64,000 nucleotides of DNA from Gammaproteobacteria bacterium (GTDB taxonomy: Bacteria; Pseudomonadota; Gammaproteobacteria; SZUA-229): the NCBI GenBank assembly GCA_029882215.1, contig JAOULC010000008.1, forward strand, positions 1 through 64,000, read 5' to 3'. The position numbers and the translations under genes were made by a program. Under the pieces are notes generated by a model. That model had not been told where the DNA came from and searched no databases. It saw only the letters and a list, made by a program, of their open reading frames with translations. Below, in pieces: positions 18,090 through 25,251 of this stretch (position 1 is its first letter; each line of letters begins with the position of its first letter).

Positions 18090-18812
18090 ATGTTAGAAAA
18101 TATCCGAATTGTTATGGTAAATACTTCGCATCCGGGCAATATCGGAGCGGCAGCAAGAGCCATGAAAAATATGTCGCTGGCTGAGTTATATCTGGTTGAT
18201 CCTGTAGAGTTCCCCTCTACAGAGGCCGCTCTCAGAGCAACCCATGCGGTTGATATTGTTGATAAGGCCGTTGTTAGCGGCTCATTAGCAGAGGCGGTGG
18301 CAGACTGCAGCCTGGTGATTGGTACCAGTGCACGGGAAAGAACCATGAGCTGGGTGGTTGAGAAGCCACGGGAAATGGCGGCCACTGCGCTGGCGCATGC
18401 ATCACAGGGCAAGGTGGCTATTGTTTTCGGTAGAGAGCGTACCGGTCTGACTAACGAGGAGCTGTCATTGTGCCAGCGTCTGGTGCATATCCCGACTAAC
18501 CCTGAGTGCACTTCACTAAATGTGGCTGCAGCGGTGCAAGTGATTGCTTATGAGTTGTTTAATGCGGACTTAGGGGAGAGCAATTATATTGTGCCTGAGC
18601 AGCTGGGCGATGATCAGGTTGCCAAAGCAGGCCAGATCCAGACATTGCATCAGCACTTTGAGCAGGTAATGACAGAAGTAGCGTTTTTTGGCAGCAATAA
18701 CCCTGAGAATGTTATGCGTCGTCTGCAGCTGTTTCTGAACCGTGCTCAGCCGACACGACGGGAGCTGAATATTTTGCACGGCATTCTAACGGCCATGCAG
18801 AAAAAGTTATAA
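18090..18812 (+). CDS. trmJ: tRNA (cytidine/uridine-32-2'-O)-methyltransferase
   Basis: A SPOUT-class enzyme that methylates the ribose of position 32 in tRNA anticodon loops. The 240-aa product starts with NIRIVMVNTSHPGNIGAAARAM, and the knotted SAM-binding region holds VIGTSARER, VAIVFGRERTGLTNEEL and HIPTNPECTSLNVAAAVQ. The C-terminal extension (about 165-240) is the helical part specific to TrmJ. The last 6 bp overlap the end of the opposing DUF423 gene. In many relatives iscR follows trmJ; here it does not. Confidence 0.94.
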   Translation: MLENIRIVMVNTSHPGNIGAAARAMKNMSLAELYLVDPVEFPSTEAALRATHAVDIVDKAVVSGSLAEAVADCSLVIGTSARERTMSWVVEKPREMAATALAHASQGKVAIVFGRERTGLTNEELSLCQRLVHIPTNPECTSLNVAAAVQVIAYELFNADLGESNYIVPEQLGDDQVAKAGQIQTLHQHFEQVMTEVAFFGSNNPENVMRRLQLFLNRAQPTRRELNILHGILTAMQKKL

Positions 18813-19196
18813 GGATTTCTTGCCCGTACCCAGTGCTAAAAGTAACCATGCCAGTAATAACAGGCTGCCGCCAAGCGGGGTGATGGCACCCAGCCAGCGA
18901 GTGTCGGTCAGAGCGAGGGTATAGAGGCTGGCTGAGAAAATAATGGTACCGCAGAGCATTAGCCAGCCAGCGACTTTAACCAGCTGATGTGGATGTTGCT
19001 GATAAATCAGTGCAATAAGGATGAGTGCCAGAGAATGGTATATTTGATAGCTTACGGCCGTTTGATAAATAGTCATTAAATCAGCGCTAAGTACCTGCTT
19101 AATAGCATGCGCACCAAAGGCACCGAATGCTACGCTTAAAAATCCGCCAACAGATCCGATCATTATAAAGCTGCGTGAAGTTTTGCAAAGATTCAT
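18807..19196 (-). CDS. DUF423 family inner-membrane protein
   Basis: A 129-aa protein with four hydrophobic helices. The first contains the family hallmark GGFLSVAFGAFGAHA, and YHSLALILIAL, GWLMLCGTIIFSASLY and ITPLGGSLLLLAWLLL follow. It matches the YgdD/DUF423 family, small inner-membrane proteins of unknown function. The start could be the first Met or Met12 (MIGSVGG). Its stop overlaps the trmJ stop tail-to-tail; yajQ diverges from its 5' end. Confidence 0.88.
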   Translation of the reverse strand: MNLCKTSRSFIMIGSVGGFLSVAFGAFGAHAIKQVLSADLMTIYQTAVSYQIYHSLALILIALIYQQHPHQLVKVAGWLMLCGTIIFSASLYTLALTDTRWLGAITPLGGSLLLLAWLLLALGTGKKSL

Positions 19197-19241
19197 GTAT
19201 GTTACCCAGTTGATAAAAAATTAGTTTGCAGGAGTAGTAAA

Positions 19242-19724
19242 ATGCCATCATTTGATATTGTATCTGAAGTTGATCAGCATGAATTAAAAAATGCGGTTGA
19301 TCAGGCTAACCGTGAAATTACAGGACGCTTCGACTTTAAAGGCAGCGACTCTAAAATCAAACAAGCTGAGGATGTATTAAATATTGAATCAGCAAGTAAA
19401 TTTCAGATTCGTCAGATACATGAAATATTATTTAATAAATTATCAAAGCGCGGACTTGATCTTCGTTGTCTGAATCTGGGCGATATTGATGAACGTGGCA
19501 ACCGCGCATATCAGGCTGCTAAGATTCAGGCCGGTATTGAATCAGACTCGGCACGTAAAATTATAAAACTGATTAAAGAAGCTAAAATAAAAGTGCAGGC
19601 AGCAATACAGGGTGAGCAGGTCAGAGTAACAGGTAAAAGCAGAGATGATCTGCAAAAGGTTATCAGCCTGCTAAAAAATTCTGACATTGATCTGCCTTTG
19701 CAATATCAAAACTTTAGAGATTAA
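19242..19724 (+). CDS. yajQ: YajQ family cyclic-di-GMP/nucleotide-binding protein
   Basis: A 160-aa DUF520 protein with two ferredoxin-like repeats. It starts MPSFDIVSEVDQHELKNAVDQ and includes EITGRFDFKGSDSKI and AIQGEQVRVTGKSRDDLQ, both typical of the family. Members bind nucleotides and, in some bacteria, cyclic di-GMP as part of virulence or phage-related regulation. GCAGGAG gives a good ribosome-binding site about 7 bp upstream. It stands alone, followed by a hairpin-rich non-coding stretch. An HD-GYP phosphodiesterase lies 3.4 kb away. Confidence 0.93.
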   Translation: MPSFDIVSEVDQHELKNAVDQANREITGRFDFKGSDSKIKQAEDVLNIESASKFQIRQIHEILFNKLSKRGLDLRCLNLGDIDERGNRAYQAAKIQAGIESDSARKIIKLIKEAKIKVQAAIQGEQVRVTGKSRDDLQKVISLLKNSDIDLPLQYQNFRD

Positions 19725-19740
19725 ACGAGTAGTTAATATA

Positions 19741-19922
19741 TTTCCCGTATCAGCTACGATGCCGGGAAAGATTGAAGCTAATACAGGTTTAATGGTTTTT
19801 AGTTTCTGAATTAAAAAACAGGATCTTATAGCTAATACGACAGTATTGGCTAGATTTCAAAGAGTTGTCAAAAAAAGCGGTCTTTGTCTTAGTGTGGCTA
19901 AGCGGCCACAAAGGACCGCTTT
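19741..19922. other. Three successive hairpins downstream of yajQ
   Basis: Hairpin 1: TTTCCCG / CGGGAAA (19741-19768). Hairpin 2: TAGCTAATAC / GTATTGGCTA with a GACA tetraloop (19829-19852). Hairpin 3 (19875-19922): AAGCGGTC...TTTGT pairs with ACAAA...GGACCGCTT, capped by an inner TTAG/CTAA stem. Read on the minus strand, hairpin 3 is followed by seven T, the form of an intrinsic terminator. On the plus strand the T-tail is poor. No coding sequence fits. Confidence 0.5.
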
Positions 19923-20345
19923 GGTCTTGTGGCTTGAGTGAACAGATGTTTATTTTTAGATATTATTGTTTATCGAGAATCTGCAACAGCTGATCCTAAG
20001 TATTAATTTTTCATAAGCAGTTTTGATAAGTGTTTCAGGTCAAAGTGATGATTGAGATTGAAGGTTTATAAATTCTCAGTGACATAAAACATAAACTCTA
20101 ATGCATCAATATTAATATGTTCCAATCTTAGAATATAAACAGATAAAACTATAAGTACTGTATATCTTCAATTGTACTAAAAACCTAGTGTAAACCCTTA
20201 TATGATTCAGATAGATAAAGTATATAGTAGACAATGTTTACAAATTTGAAACACTGTTGATTTGTAACTATAGATGTGTCGTGACAAGTGATAATAAAAA
20301 AACGTTTTCTTCTTTTTATATCTTGGATTAAAAGAGGGTAATATA
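19923..20345. other. Non-coding gap before phnD-like gene
   Basis: About 420 bp, very AT-rich, with no convincing gene. A 61-codon minus-strand frame at 20185-20370 lacks a ribosome-binding site and looks accidental. GAGGG at 20334-20338 is the likely ribosome-binding site of the next gene. Confidence 0.5.
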
Positions 20346-21164
20346 ATGAAAATAAACAATGGATTTGCATTGTCTTTAGTGCTGTTGATTTTTCCTGTTT
20401 TAGTAAATGCTGAACTGATTTTCTCTGCTCCCCCCAGAGAAAAACCGGATGTCGGTGAAAAGCTTTATGGTCCTATTGCTGAATCACTGAGTGTGATGTT
20501 GGGAGAAAAAGTTGTCTACAAGCACCCGCGTGACTGGCTAACTTATTCTATGAAAATGCGAAGGGGTGACTTTGATATTATTTTTGACGGCCCTCAGTTT
20601 TCTGCCTGGAGAATGCAGCATATTCAGCACGTACCATTAGTTAGGCTGGAAGGTCATCTCGGGTTTTTTATTGTTGCCAAGAAGGATGCAGGACTAAATG
20701 GTATTCAGGATCTTGTAGCTAGAAAAATATGCGGGCTGGCCTCACCAAATCTGGCGACTATTGCAATGTTACGTGAATTCAAAAATCCGGTCAGGCAGCC
20801 GATCTTTGTTGAAACGAAAGGTGGAATGAAGGGGATTTTTAATAATATTAAGTCGGGTAAATGTGATGCCGCCGTTATGCGAGACGGCTTTTATAAAAAT
20901 ATACTGACGGAAGAACAAAGAGCTCAGTTCACAATTATCTGGAAGAGCAAGCGTATGCCAAACCAGACAATTACTGCCAGTAAAAAAATACCACAGCAGT
21001 TAAGAGAGCAGGTGATTGCCACGTTAACAAGTCAAAAGGGCTCGGCTAGTGCAGATGGTTTGTTTAAGCGCTTTAGTAAAAACTCGAAGCAGTTCATAGC
21101 ATCCGAAAATAAAGATTATGAAAATCTTAATATGCTGCTAGAAGGGGTGGTTTGGGGTTGGTGA
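20346..21164 (+). CDS. PhnD-like periplasmic binding protein (orphan)
   Basis: A 272-aa protein with a Sec signal peptide (residues 1-22, cleavage after VNA), then the phosphonate/phosphite-binding-protein pattern: LIFSAPPREKP, YGPIAESLSVMLGEKVVY, RRGDFDIIFDGPQFSAWR, GLASPNLATIAMLREF, GKCDAAVMRDGFYKNI. This is the PhnD/SsuA/transferrin-like type II periplasmic binding fold. No ABC permease or ATPase is next to it, so it may feed a distant transporter or sensor, or bind a different small ligand. The only close downstream gene is a DUF2835 protein 20 bp on. Confidence 0.83.
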   Translation: MKINNGFALSLVLLIFPVLVNAELIFSAPPREKPDVGEKLYGPIAESLSVMLGEKVVYKHPRDWLTYSMKMRRGDFDIIFDGPQFSAWRMQHIQHVPLVRLEGHLGFFIVAKKDAGLNGIQDLVARKICGLASPNLATIAMLREFKNPVRQPIFVETKGGMKGIFNNIKSGKCDAAVMRDGFYKNILTEEQRAQFTIIWKSKRMPNQTITASKKIPQQLREQVIATLTSQKGSASADGLFKRFSKNSKQFIASENKDYENLNMLLEGVVWGW

Positions 21165-21183
21165 TATTTTAAGATGATTATTA

Positions 21184-21408
21184 ATGCATGATGTAATATT
21201 TACCATTTCTATTACGCCAGAGGCCTACCTTCAGTATTACCGGGGTGCGGCAAAGGCGGTTATTGTAAAGGCTGAGGACGGGCGTAGAATTCGCTTTCCC
21301 GCTCAGGCGCTTCAGTCGCATATTAAACCAGAAGGAATCCATGGACGGTTTCGTCTGCTCTTTGACAAGAATAATAAGTTGATAAAACTCGAAAAACTAT
21401 CTTCTTAG
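21184..21408 (+). CDS. DUF2835 family protein
   Basis: A 74-aa protein matching the small DUF2835 family by its pattern: ISITPEAYLQYYRGAAKAVIV, DGRRIRFPAQALQSHI, GIHGRFRLLFDKNNKLIKLEKL. It predicts a compact beta-rich fold; function unknown. It sits 20 bp after the PhnD-like gene and is probably co-transcribed with it. The minus-strand rsmJ gene converges 20 bp downstream. Confidence 0.85.
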   Translation: MHDVIFTISITPEAYLQYYRGAAKAVIVKAEDGRRIRFPAQALQSHIKPEGIHGRFRLLFDKNNKLIKLEKLSS

Positions 21409-21427
21409 TTTTACCTCCTGTGTTCTC

Positions 21428-22207
21428 TTAGGTGCTTATTGTTTTGATCACATAGACATCGTAGCGGGTTTTTTTTGATTGCAACGACATGGTTGGCTCT
21501 GGGCCGGCTAAAACTTCAGCGCCTTTGGGGCGTTTTACAACAACACGCTGCTTAGCAAAATTAAGTGCAGCGGCCAGCAGTGTAGCATTTGTGTCGTCGG
21601 ATGAGTGACCGATCAGTGTTTGTAATATTTGCATATCCTTTTTTACCAGTGCCGTTTTTTTCTTTTCCGGGTACATCGGGTCAAGGTAGACAACATCACA
21701 GTCCTGAATGATGCGCTGATTCATGAACATTGCGGCATCAGCGTGATAAAGTTCAAATCCATTCTCGGTTGCCTGCCGGAATAATGGGTTGTCTTCAGCA
21801 AACTGTATGGCCTGCTTCAGCATCTCTGCCAATATCGGAGACTGTTCGACAAGGCTGAGCTTTGATCCGAGATTAGCCAGTATCAGTGCGTCACGTCCGA
21901 GTCCTGCAGTGGCATCAAGTATATGGGGTTTGTTTTTGCCGGTAATACCAATGGCTTTTGCGATGGTCTGGCCTTTACCTCCGCCATATTGAAGTCTGTG
22001 AGCCAGGCCACCGCGGGTAAAATCAATGTTTAACTGATATTTGTTATTCGTCTCATGTAATACCGGTTGGCTCTCGTTAAAACTCATATACAACGAGGTG
22101 TTCACCGGCAGGGTCTCTGAGAATGTAAAATTATTTGATGATGCAAAGTCCATTGCCTGTTCCATCTTTAATGGATCAGAGCAATAAATTGTGAGATTTG
22201 ATGGCAT
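21428..22207 (-). CDS. rsmJ: 16S rRNA (guanine1516-N2)-methyltransferase
   Basis: A 259-aa SAM-dependent methyltransferase that modifies G1516 of 16S rRNA. The SAM-binding motif is HILDATAGLGRDALILANLG, followed by the acidic loop LVEQSPILAEML. The catalytic region is YLDPMYPEKKKTALVKKDM, and RVVVKRPKGAEVLAG completes the YhiQ/RsmJ signature. The N-terminal about 80 residues form the family-specific domain. It is divergent from tatD with a 107-bp gap. Confidence 0.94.
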   Translation of the reverse strand: MPSNLTIYCSDPLKMEQAMDFASSNNFTFSETLPVNTSLYMSFNESQPVLHETNNKYQLNIDFTRGGLAHRLQYGGGKGQTIAKAIGITGKNKPHILDATAGLGRDALILANLGSKLSLVEQSPILAEMLKQAIQFAEDNPLFRQATENGFELYHADAAMFMNQRIIQDCDVVYLDPMYPEKKKTALVKKDMQILQTLIGHSSDDTNATLLAAALNFAKQRVVVKRPKGAEVLAGPEPTMSLQSKKTRYDVYVIKTIST

Positions 22208-22314
22208 AATATAGAGCTTTTTAGCTGGTTTGTTTGCTGAAATTATAACGTTTAATTCATTGCAGATATGATAATTTTCATATTACAGACTTTAATTATT
22301 ATTTGGAGTGTGAC

Positions 22315-23097
22315 TTGTTAGTTGATATTGGAGCGAATCTTAGCTCGCCGCGATTTGATAAAGATATTGACGAGGTGATAACTCGCGCGATATCTTCTGG
22401 CGTGGGTCAAATGATTGTGACTGGGACGAGTGTGACTGAGTCTGAAAAAGCCATTGCTTTATCCGCTGGTTATCCCGGTATTTTATATTCAACGGCTGGT
22501 ATTCATCCGCATAATGCTAAAGATTCTTCATTAGCCTCATTAGAACAGTTGTCAGTCCTGCTAGATAGTCGATATGTGGTTGCTGTTGGTGAATGCGGGT
22601 TGGACTTTAATCGAAACTTTTCAGTGCCGAAAGATCAGCTAAGGTGCTTTACAGCACAGCTTGAACTGGCTGTTGAAAAGAAAATGCCGGTGTTTTTACA
22701 CCAGCGTGATGCTCACTCTGATTTTGCCAGGATTCTTGCTCAATATATTGACCGCTTGCCGGCTGCTGTCGCGCACTGTTTTACCGGTAATGAAGATGAG
22801 TTGATACAGTATCTAGACATGGGCTTGTATATCGGTATAACAGGCTGGGTTTGTGATGAGAGAAGAGGCCTTGATCTGAAGTCTCTTGTGCATAAAATTC
22901 CACTGCAGCGGCTGATGATAGAAACGGATGCACCTTATTTGCTGCCGAGAGATTTAAAACCGAAACCAAAATCAAGCAGAAATGAACCGGCCTATTTACC
23001 TCATATTTGTCAGGTTGTGGCGGACTGTTATGGCAGGCCTTATACCGAGATAGAAACACATAGTTATAATAACAGTCTGCGTTTTTTTAATATTTAA
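22315..23097 (+). CDS. tatD: TatD family metal-dependent DNase
   Basis: I chose TTG 22315, which has GGAG six bases upstream and gives a 260-aa product beginning MLVDIGANLSSPRFDKD, collinear with E. coli TatD. A TTG four codons earlier overlaps the ribosome-binding site. It is a TIM-barrel hydrolase acting as a 3'-5' DNA/RNA exonuclease in DNA quality control. Motifs: STAGIHPHNAK, VGECGLDFNRNFS, FLHQRDAH, AHCFTGNEDE and MIETDAPYLLPRD. The usual metal-site variation (DIGAN in place of DxHxH) is that of TatD proper. It converges on the HD-GYP gene with a 16-bp gap. Confidence 0.9.
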   Translation: MLVDIGANLSSPRFDKDIDEVITRAISSGVGQMIVTGTSVTESEKAIALSAGYPGILYSTAGIHPHNAKDSSLASLEQLSVLLDSRYVVAVGECGLDFNRNFSVPKDQLRCFTAQLELAVEKKMPVFLHQRDAHSDFARILAQYIDRLPAAVAHCFTGNEDELIQYLDMGLYIGITGWVCDERRGLDLKSLVHKIPLQRLMIETDAPYLLPRDLKPKPKSSRNEPAYLPHICQVVADCYGRPYTEIETHSYNNSLRFFNI

Positions 23098-23113
23098 TGG
23101 AATCAATTCTGAG

Positions 23114-25060
23114 CTACACATGTTTATGCTGGTTATAAACGTTCATGATCTCTGGCATGGCCTGTTTAAAAGCCTGAATGATAACGGGATCAAAATGTTT
23201 GCCTGACTCCTGTTCAAGCAGGTCGAGTGCTTTGTCTATTGGCCAGGCTTCTTTATATGGACGTTTCGAGGTTAATGCATCAAATACATCTGCAATCGCT
23301 ACGATTCTGGCTGCCAGTGGTATGTTACCGGCAGATAGTTGATTGGGATAACCGGTGCCGTCAAATTTTTCATGATGGGCATCAGCAATATCAATTCCCA
23401 TCTTAAATATGCTGTAACCTACCTGATTCATTTGCGCTTCGCAGCGCCTCAATACATTGGCACCAATGACAGGGTGTTGCTGCATTTGCCGCCTCTCTTG
23501 CTCGGTTAGCTGGCCGGGCTTGAGTAAGATGCTGTCTTCAATGCCGACTTTGCCGATATCGTGCATGGGCGCAAAGCGTAGTATGTCCCGTATGTATTGT
23601 TTATTAATTGCTTCACTATAGGGGCTGTTATCTTTTAGCTGCTGAGCGATGATGGAGGAATAAATACTCATTCGCAGTAAGTGATCACCTGTTTCCGGGT
23701 CGCGACTTTCTGCCAGTTTTGCCAGACCTTCAATGGCAGAAATAACCAGGTTTTCCATCACTACGCTTTTTTCAAAACTGTGTGTCAGCTGGTCACCGAT
23801 AAAACTTACCAGTCCGTTCTTTGATTCGTCATAAGCATTAATCTGCTCGGATGCAAAAACAATCACACTATCATCTTTAAATGAAGTGGTTAATGGTAAG
23901 AGTAATGCGGATTTAAGCTGGTCCTTTATCAGCAGCTGGACGATGGCTGAATCGGGGTACTGTTTTGATATTTGAGAGATATCGTTAACGATTGCTATTT
24001 TGCCTTTATCAATCATATCGGCCATGAAAGAGCCTTTAAAATCAAAAGATTGATTTTCTTCTAATGTGCTTTTTTTGTGGCTGAATAAGCGGCTTAATTT
24101 TATTGTGCTACGACCGGCATCGACATGAAAGATACCCGTCCAGTTAATCGGTGAAATATTGTTAAACTCATTAAATACAATCTCCAGCGTTTCATCGATA
24201 GTGGCGGAGCTGGCGACATGAGATGTTAAATTGAAAATAGCATTCAACGACGATGACATATTATTAATAGCATCATCCAGCAAGCTGAGTTCATTATGAG
24301 TCTTATTGTGAATTCGGTGTTGCAGATAACCATTTGAAATGTAATGAATTCCGCGCAGGCTTGTCTTTAAGGGGCTGAGTAAGCGGAAATACAACAGGGC
24401 TAAAATACCGCAGGCAATTAGCCCTGAAAATATCAACAGCCCCTTGATGATCAGGGTCAGCTTTTCAAGCTTGCGTTGCATCATATCTCTGAATGCTTGT
24501 GCTAAAAGGCTTGTTGAATGTGTAAATGACTCTGCGTTTTTCAGTATAAATTCTGCGGCGTACTCTAAGCGCGGTGCTGTGAGGTTATTGCCATATGATT
24601 GTGCAAGGCCTGATTGAAAGTTTTCCCATTCGTCTACGGTTAGCTGCAATTGAGAAATAGACTGCTCATCCCAGTTGCAACTCAGGCCGCTTTTAAGGCC
24701 TGTTAATTCAGGGCCAAGCTCTCTTTCTTTAAAGGCGTGAATAATCTCATCATAACGACTTGTCTGATCATCAAGGCTTTTAGCGTATAACTTCAAATCT
24801 CTGTTATACGTTGCATAATCACGCGGTGCATTGGTTTTGTACTGCTGACTTTGAGTAATGATGCCGGTTGCAATGACCCGGAGCTGTCCTGCCAGATTAA
24901 GGATGGCGTAATCGTGTTTGCGGGCATTGACTGAACTTAATGTATAAGTAATGGCACCAGCCAGCAGGCTGAATAAGATTAAAACGGCCAATGGAATCTG
25001 ATATTTAAGAAGTTGGTACCACCTGACGGTGCTGTTGCGTAAACGCGGCTTTCCACTCAT
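23114..25060 (-). CDS. Membrane HD-GYP phosphodiesterase with GAF domain
   Basis: A 648-aa sensor. Membrane helices at about 20-42 and 201-225 bracket a periplasmic domain resembling the PilJ/NarX type (LNLAGQLRVIATGI). A HAMP linker follows (about 226-280), then a GAF domain (about 285-430) and the HD-GYP domain (about 440-640). The catalytic HD is at 500-501 (MHDIGKVG), with HHEKFDGTGYP at 562-572 and the late DVFDALTSKRPYKEAW. This complete motif set predicts an active cyclic-di-GMP phosphodiesterase. What the periplasmic and GAF domains sense is unknown. It diverges from ppsA across a region with two perfect palindromes. Confidence 0.92.
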   Translation of the reverse strand: MSGKPRLRNSTVRWYQLLKYQIPLAVLILFSLLAGAITYTLSSVNARKHDYAILNLAGQLRVIATGIITQSQQYKTNAPRDYATYNRDLKLYAKSLDDQTSRYDEIIHAFKERELGPELTGLKSGLSCNWDEQSISQLQLTVDEWENFQSGLAQSYGNNLTAPRLEYAAEFILKNAESFTHSTSLLAQAFRDMMQRKLEKLTLIIKGLLIFSGLIACGILALLYFRLLSPLKTSLRGIHYISNGYLQHRIHNKTHNELSLLDDAINNMSSSLNAIFNLTSHVASSATIDETLEIVFNEFNNISPINWTGIFHVDAGRSTIKLSRLFSHKKSTLEENQSFDFKGSFMADMIDKGKIAIVNDISQISKQYPDSAIVQLLIKDQLKSALLLPLTTSFKDDSVIVFASEQINAYDESKNGLVSFIGDQLTHSFEKSVVMENLVISAIEGLAKLAESRDPETGDHLLRMSIYSSIIAQQLKDNSPYSEAINKQYIRDILRFAPMHDIGKVGIEDSILLKPGQLTEQERRQMQQHPVIGANVLRRCEAQMNQVGYSIFKMGIDIADAHHEKFDGTGYPNQLSAGNIPLAARIVAIADVFDALTSKRPYKEAWPIDKALDLLEQESGKHFDPVIIQAFKQAMPEIMNVYNQHKHV

Positions 25061-25110
25061 TTAGCTCTCACAATGCAGGTTAATTTGGATTTCGCTAATA
25101 TCTGTATGCT

Positions 25111-25163
25111 ATATACCCATATTGGATATATTTATCTAATAAATATATCCAATATGGGTATAT
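25111..25163. repeat. 53-bp perfect inverted repeat
   Basis: Arms of 25 bp (25111-25135 and 25139-25163) are exactly complementary around a 3-bp centre (CTA). The outer part reads ATATACCCATATTGG. It lies 50 bp upstream of the HD-GYP start and 88 bp upstream of ppsA. It could be a DNA cruciform, a strong transcript hairpin or a regulator site. No T-tail is present on either side. Confidence 0.85.
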
Positions 25164-25190
25164 TTAATCGTTTGATAATATTATTATGGC

Positions 25191-25210
25191 AACTTATCTT
25201 AAGATAAGTT
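25191..25210. promoter_or_regulatory. 20-bp perfect palindrome upstream of ppsA
   Basis: AACTTATCTTAAGATAAGTT is its own reverse complement. It sits 41 bp before the ppsA start, in the place expected for an operator near the core promoter or leader. The protein that would bind it is unknown. Confidence 0.55.
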
Positions 25211-25251
25211 CTAGTGAATCAAATGATGGCTAACGCCGGGGTTAAAGAGAA

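Noticed and set aside
20185-20370. 61-aa minus-strand ORF upstream of the PhnD-like gene
   Set aside because: AT-rich chance frame overlapping the phnD-like start, with no ribosome-binding site; the minus-strand RNA idea is kept only as a non-coding candidate.
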